From an uncultured Dysosmobacter sp. (GTDB lineage: Bacteria > Bacillota > Clostridia > Oscillospirales > Oscillospiraceae), in assembly GCA_934504065.1 (NCBI GenBank), contig CAKSVQ010000081.1:1-9942 (forward strand): DNA of 9,942 nucleotides, given 5' to 3'. A model generated the notes under the pieces. The model searched no databases. It saw only the letters and a program-made list of their open reading frames with translations, and was not told where the DNA came from. How positions within the stretch are numbered: the first letter of the stretch is position 1; each line of letters starts with the position of its first letter. Below are positions 7,444-9,942 of this stretch, in pieces. The translations under genes were made by a program, and so were the position numbers.

Positions 7444-7853
7444 TCCGGTTTCTCTCCTCTTCCGATATAGTGTAAAAACGCGTCGTAATCGCGGATATAG
7501 TCCTCTTCCGTATAGGGCTCTGACGCCAGCACCAGCAGCACCGCCCCGGGAGAGAAATCGTACATCTCCCGCCACATGGCATTGCCCACATACAGTCCCA
7601 GCGTGGGCGAGTCCAGCGTCACGTCACAGCGGGACGTGCCGTCGTCCAGCAGCACCTTGCAGCTGCCGTGAACGCACAGCAGCACCTGCTCCAGCTTTTT
7701 GTGGGCGTGGAAGCCCCGCCGCTGGTCCGGGTCGGTGTCGTAAATGTAATACACTCTGCGGATGGGGAATTCGATGTCCTTCCCCGGCTCCACCACCGCC
7801 AGCTTGCCGCGGTTGTCGCCATGCTCTGTAAAATGATAAAATTTCGGTGTCAT
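7440..7853 (-). CDS. fdtA: dTDP-4-keto-6-deoxyglucose 3,4-ketoisomerase (FdtA/QdtA family, cupin)
   Basis: The 137 residues form a single cupin domain of the WxcM/FdtA type, close to the usual 135-140. The core [20 protein letters not shown] (45-64) places His49 and His51 where FdtA has its essential histidines. RVYYIYD (33-39) supplies nearby tyrosines, and [20 protein letters not shown] (82-101) followed by GAVLLVLAS is highly typical. The enzyme moves the keto group of dTDP-4-keto-6-deoxyglucose from C4 to C3. FdtA homologues give the galacto and QdtA homologues the gluco product; Arg15 and Arg95 may bear on which is made here. The start is set by a very strong GGGAGGAGG site (7860-7868), and longer in-frame extensions run into the upstream GT2 gene. 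It lies 19 bp after that gene and overlaps fdtB by 4 bp. Confidence 0.92.
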   Translation of the reverse strand: MTPKFYHFTEHGDNRGKLAVVEPGKDIEFPIRRVYYIYDTDPDQRRGFHAHKKLEQVLLCVHGSCKVLLDDGTSRCDVTLDSPTLGLYVGNAMWREMYDFSPGAVLLVLASEPYTEEDYIRDYDAFLHYIGRGEKPE

Positions 7854-7859
7854 GCCATT

Positions 7860-7868
7860 CCTCCTCCC
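7860..7868 (-). promoter_or_regulatory. Strong RBS deciding the fdtA start
   Basis: The minus strand reads GGGAGGAGG, a near-perfect anti-16S match, 6 nt before the ATG at 7853. It rules out the longer in-frame openings at 7997 and elsewhere, which would overlap the GT2 gene. Confidence 0.75.
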
Positions 7869-7872
7869 GCCG

Positions 7873-8709
7873 TCAGCGGCGGAGCCATCCATAAATCGTT
7901 CGGACCGCGCGGGAATCCCGCACCCGCAGGCCCGCAAGCGCGGCCAAATACCGCGCGTAACCCAACTCCGCGCGATAGGGCCGTATTTCCAGCGCAAAAG
8001 TCAGCGCCTTATCGCGGAGGTACGCAGGCCGTATCCCGGTGGCCGAGCCGCTGTCGGCGCGGTATTTCGCCGCCAGAAAATCGCCGAAGGCGATCCGGCA
8101 CCCCTGCCGCGTGACGCGCAGCCACGTGGGCCAGTCCTCCAGCAGGCGGTAACGGCTGTCCACCGGGCCGTAGCGGTCGAAAAAGGCGCGGGTGAAAAAC
8201 ACGCCGGAGGCAGGCAGGTCGTTGTGCACGCAAAGCTGCCGCCACACCTGCATGGGCGTTTTCCCCGGCAGGCCGCGCAAAAACCGGTCGCGCAGGGGGG
8301 CGATGGGCCGCATGGCCCCGTCGCACTTCATCACCCGGGCGGCCAGTATCTCCGCGCCGCTTTCCTGAAAGGCCCGCGCCGCCTGCGAGAGGACCTGCGG
8401 GCCATAGAGGGCGTCGTCCGCGGCGATCAGCTTGAGATACGCGCCCTGCGCCCGCTCCACCGCGCGGTTGAAGCTTGCCACCGTGCCCCGATTTTCCGGG
8501 TGGGAGAGCACGGTGCAGCGCAGCAGGTTGTCCCCCGCCAGACGGGAGACCATCTCCTCCACGGCGGCGGGGTCGAACCCCGGCGTCCCGTCGTCGGAGA
8601 CGATCAGCTCCATGGCGGGATAGTCCTGCGCGAGGACGGAGCCCAGCACGGTCTCAAGGTATGCCCCGCTGCGGTAAGCGAGAACGATCACACTGAATAA
8701 GGGCGTCAT
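7873..8709 (-). CDS. GT2 family glycosyltransferase
   Basis: The 278-residue protein is a soluble GT-A-fold enzyme with no membrane helix. FSVIVLAYRSGAYLETVLGSVLAQDY (5-30) is the standard N-terminal opening. VSDDG (37-41) and AADDA (96-100) form the nucleotide and metal sites; the latter is the DXD equivalent. HPENRGTVASFNRAVERAQG (70-89) is a family block. LLEDWPTWLR (189-198) contains the ED pair that supplies the likely catalytic base, Asp192. Such enzymes add one sugar from a nucleotide donor to a lipid-linked acceptor on the inner face of the membrane. Donor and linkage cannot be told from sequence; the dTDP-amino sugars made downstream are candidates. It starts 3 bp after the GT4 stop, with its AGAGG site inside the end of that gene, so the two are probably translated together. 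Confidence 0.9.
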   Translation of the reverse strand: MTPLFSVIVLAYRSGAYLETVLGSVLAQDYPAMELIVSDDGTPGFDPAAVEEMVSRLAGDNLLRCTVLSHPENRGTVASFNRAVERAQGAYLKLIAADDALYGPQVLSQAARAFQESGAEILAARVMKCDGAMRPIAPLRDRFLRGLPGKTPMQVWRQLCVHNDLPASGVFFTRAFFDRYGPVDSRYRLLEDWPTWLRVTRQGCRIAFGDFLAAKYRADSGSATGIRPAYLRDKALTFALEIRPYRAELGYARYLAALAGLRVRDSRAVRTIYGWLRR

Positions 8710-8712
8710 TTT

Positions 8713-9852
8713 CTAAAGTTCCTCTTGCTCTTCTCCTGCCCGGGGCGGGCCGATCAGCGCTTCATACAGCGCCAGCAGCTTTTGCGATTCCCGCTCCCAG
8801 TTATATTCCTCGGCCACGGCCCGGCGTCCGGCCTCCCCCATCTTCGCCGCCTCCTGCGGGTGGGCGGCAAGATACCGCGCGGCATCTGCGATGGCATCTA
8901 CATCCACCGGGTCCACCAGCAGGGCAAAGGGATAGCGGGCGTTGACCCTGCGGGCATAGGCGCTGTCGCTTATGATCACCGGAAGCCCCATGGCCATATA
9001 GTCATAGACCTTCATGTTGAACGTGTCGCTGACGTTATACTGTCCGCCGTTGGGCATGACGCAAAGGCCGACGGAAGCCTCCTGATACACAGCGGCCACC
9101 GCCCGACGGTCCAGCCTGCCGCGAAAGTCCACATACCGCCACCCCGGCAAAGCCCTCACCCGCCGGCCGTATTCCTCCGGCGTGAAGTCCCCCACCAGCA
9201 CCAGCGGAAGCTGGGCCTTCTCCGCCGCCATGACCATGTTTTCAGCGCCCCGGTCCGGCGTCATGCCGCCGACGAAGCATAATTTGGCTGGCTGGGAGGC
9301 CTCCCGCGGCACATAGCCCGCGTACAGCTCCCCCAGCGGCGGATAGTTGGCGGCGAACACCGTGCGCCGGGAAACGCCGGAAAAGGGGTCCCTGCCCTGC
9401 ACCGGGGCAGGCAGGATCACCGCGTCCAGCCGCCGGACGGCATAGCGCTCGAACCCGGCGTACACTCTGGCGGCGAGGTCCGCGCAGGGGAGATATTCCT
9501 TGGTGCGCAGCAACAGCGCGTAAAGCTCATGGCTGTCGAACACCACTTTTTTGCCGCACCGCTTCAGCTGCAGGGCATAGGGCAGCAGCTCCGGATCATG
9601 GACGAGGTACAGATCCGCGTCCTCCGCCAGCGCGGCGCGGTAAATTTGCCTAGTAAAGGTTCGCATCCGCTCCAGGCGGCTTTGGGGCGGAGCGCCCAGA
9701 CCGACCACGCGCACGCCCCGCTCCGTCCGGCTCTCCCCTTTGGCCACCACCACCGTCTCATACCCAGCCTCCGCAGCCAGAAGGGCCTCCCGCTGGAACA
9801 TGCAGAGGTCATGGCTGTCGCGGATGCTGGACACGTGGCAGATTTTTTTCAT
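8713..9852 (-). CDS. GT4-like (GT-B fold) glycosyltransferase
   Basis: With the ATG at 9852 the protein has 379 residues, normal for a GT-B enzyme. The N-terminal Rossmann domain starts with MKKICHVSS and contains VHDPELLPYAL (84-94) and VVFDSHELY (103-111). The linker leads to FVGGMTPDRGAENMV (193-207), which starts the donor domain. NMKVYDYMAMGLPVIISD (279-296) is the nucleotide-sugar-binding loop of the GT4 type. EEYNWERESQKLLALYEAL (348-366) is the usual terminal helix. No membrane segment is evident. It should add a sugar, probably from a UDP or dTDP donor, to a lipid-linked repeat unit at the membrane; the donor is not identifiable. The start is chosen because GGAG lies 6 nt upstream and the ATG overlaps the preceding GalE stop as ATGA. 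The in-frame ATG at 9909 would lie inside the GalE tail. Confidence 0.9.
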   Translation of the reverse strand: MKKICHVSSIRDSHDLCMFQREALLAAEAGYETVVVAKGESRTERGVRVVGLGAPPQSRLERMRTFTRQIYRAALAEDADLYLVHDPELLPYALQLKRCGKKVVFDSHELYALLLRTKEYLPCADLAARVYAGFERYAVRRLDAVILPAPVQGRDPFSGVSRRTVFAANYPPLGELYAGYVPREASQPAKLCFVGGMTPDRGAENMVMAAEKAQLPLVLVGDFTPEEYGRRVRALPGWRYVDFRGRLDRRAVAAVYQEASVGLCVMPNGGQYNVSDTFNMKVYDYMAMGLPVIISDSAYARRVNARYPFALLVDPVDVDAIADAARYLAAHPQEAAKMGEAGRRAVAEEYNWERESQKLLALYEALIGPPRAGEEQEEL

Positions 9853-9941
9853 CGGCCGCTCCGGTCCGCTTCCATCAGCGTTTGCTGGAAGCGCCATGCG
9901 TCGCGGCACATATCCTCCAGCGTTTTTTCCGCGTGCCAGTG
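9849..9941 (-). CDS. galE: C-terminal end of GalE-like UDP-glucose 4-epimerase (5' part outside window)
   Basis: Only the last 30 codons and the TGA are visible. They include HAEKTLEDMCRDAWRFQ, which strongly resembles the C-terminal consensus of bacterial GalE (W-x-A-E-[KR]-x-L-x-x-M-C-x-D-x-W-x-W-Q). GalE interconverts UDP-glucose and UDP-galactose (sometimes the GlcNAc/GalNAc forms), which would supply a donor for the glycosyltransferases that follow. Its TGA overlaps the GT4 start in an ATGA arrangement, so it belongs to the same operon. A few residues after the conserved Q (QTLMEADRSGR) form a short, variable tail. With only the tail in view, a related SDR epimerase cannot be excluded. 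Confidence 0.8.
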   Translation of the reverse strand, partial: HWHAEKTLEDMCRDAWRFQQTLMEADRSGR

Positions 9942-9942
9942 C

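Noticed and set aside
7444..7575. Longer FdtB start at 7575 (44 extra residues)
   Set aside because: It would lie inside fdtA in another frame and reads as an Arg-rich, non-conserved sequence. The ATG at 7443 forms the ATGA overlap and gives the normal family N-terminus.
9853..9909. Longer GT4 start at 9909 (19 extra residues)
   Set aside because: The extension overlaps the GalE C-terminal codons, and the ATG at 9852 has its own GGAG and the ATGA junction.
1..9942. Search for CRISPR arrays, insertion sequences, tRNA or rRNA genes, and attachment sites
   Set aside because: No spaced direct repeats, transposase motifs, terminal inverted repeats or structured RNA genes were seen; coding sequence fills nearly the whole window.

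Overview
The window is an 11-gene stretch of a cell-surface polysaccharide (capsule, exopolysaccharide or wall-glycan) locus. All genes lie on the minus strand and are packed with 4-bp overlaps or short RBS-bearing gaps; the only sizeable gap is 114 bp. It starts and ends inside genes, and no promoter or intrinsic terminator is visible, so it looks like the middle of a long operon transcribed from beyond position 9942 towards position 1. The strong purine-rich Shine-Dalgarno sequences (GGGAGGAGG, AAGGAG), the fairly high GC and the style of the RmlA/RmlB proteins suggest a high-GC gut-type Clostridia/Oscillospiraceae bacterium. That placement is an inference, not proven.

Layout in transcription order: the last 30 codons of a GalE-like UDP-glucose 4-epimerase (9849-9941); a GT4-type glycosyltransferase (8713-9852); a GT2 glycosyltransferase (7873-8709); an FdtA/QdtA-type dTDP-sugar 3,4-ketoisomerase (7440-7853); an FdtB-type PLP 3-aminotransferase (6349-7443); a left-handed beta-helix acyltransferase (5551-6336); RmlA (4636-5523); RmlB (3601-4620); a roughly 12-TM membrane protein (2104-3558); a WecE/RffA-type 4-aminotransferase (961-2088); and an ArnC/GtrB-like polyprenyl-phosphate glycosyltransferase cut by the window edge (1-846).

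How the genes fit together: RmlA and RmlB make dTDP-4-keto-6-deoxyglucose. RmlC and RmlD are absent here, so the intermediate appears to be diverted to amino sugars rather than rhamnose. Two branches are encoded. FdtA, FdtB and the acyltransferase should give a dTDP-3-acetamido-3,6-dideoxyhexose (Fuc3NAc or Qui3NAc). WecE should give dTDP-4-amino-4,6-dideoxygalactose (Fuc4N). No WecD-type acetyltransferase accompanies WecE. Instead it sits between a polytopic membrane protein and an ArnC-like transferase, an arrangement reminiscent of ArnB/ArnC/ArnT. This suggests that free-amine Fuc4N may be loaded on undecaprenyl phosphate and added to a glycan outside the membrane.

Other points for a second look are a pair of abutting perfect inverted repeats inside wecE (1230-1268) and a GC mosaic, in which the ArnC-like gene and part of the acyltransferase are clearly less GC-rich than the rest.
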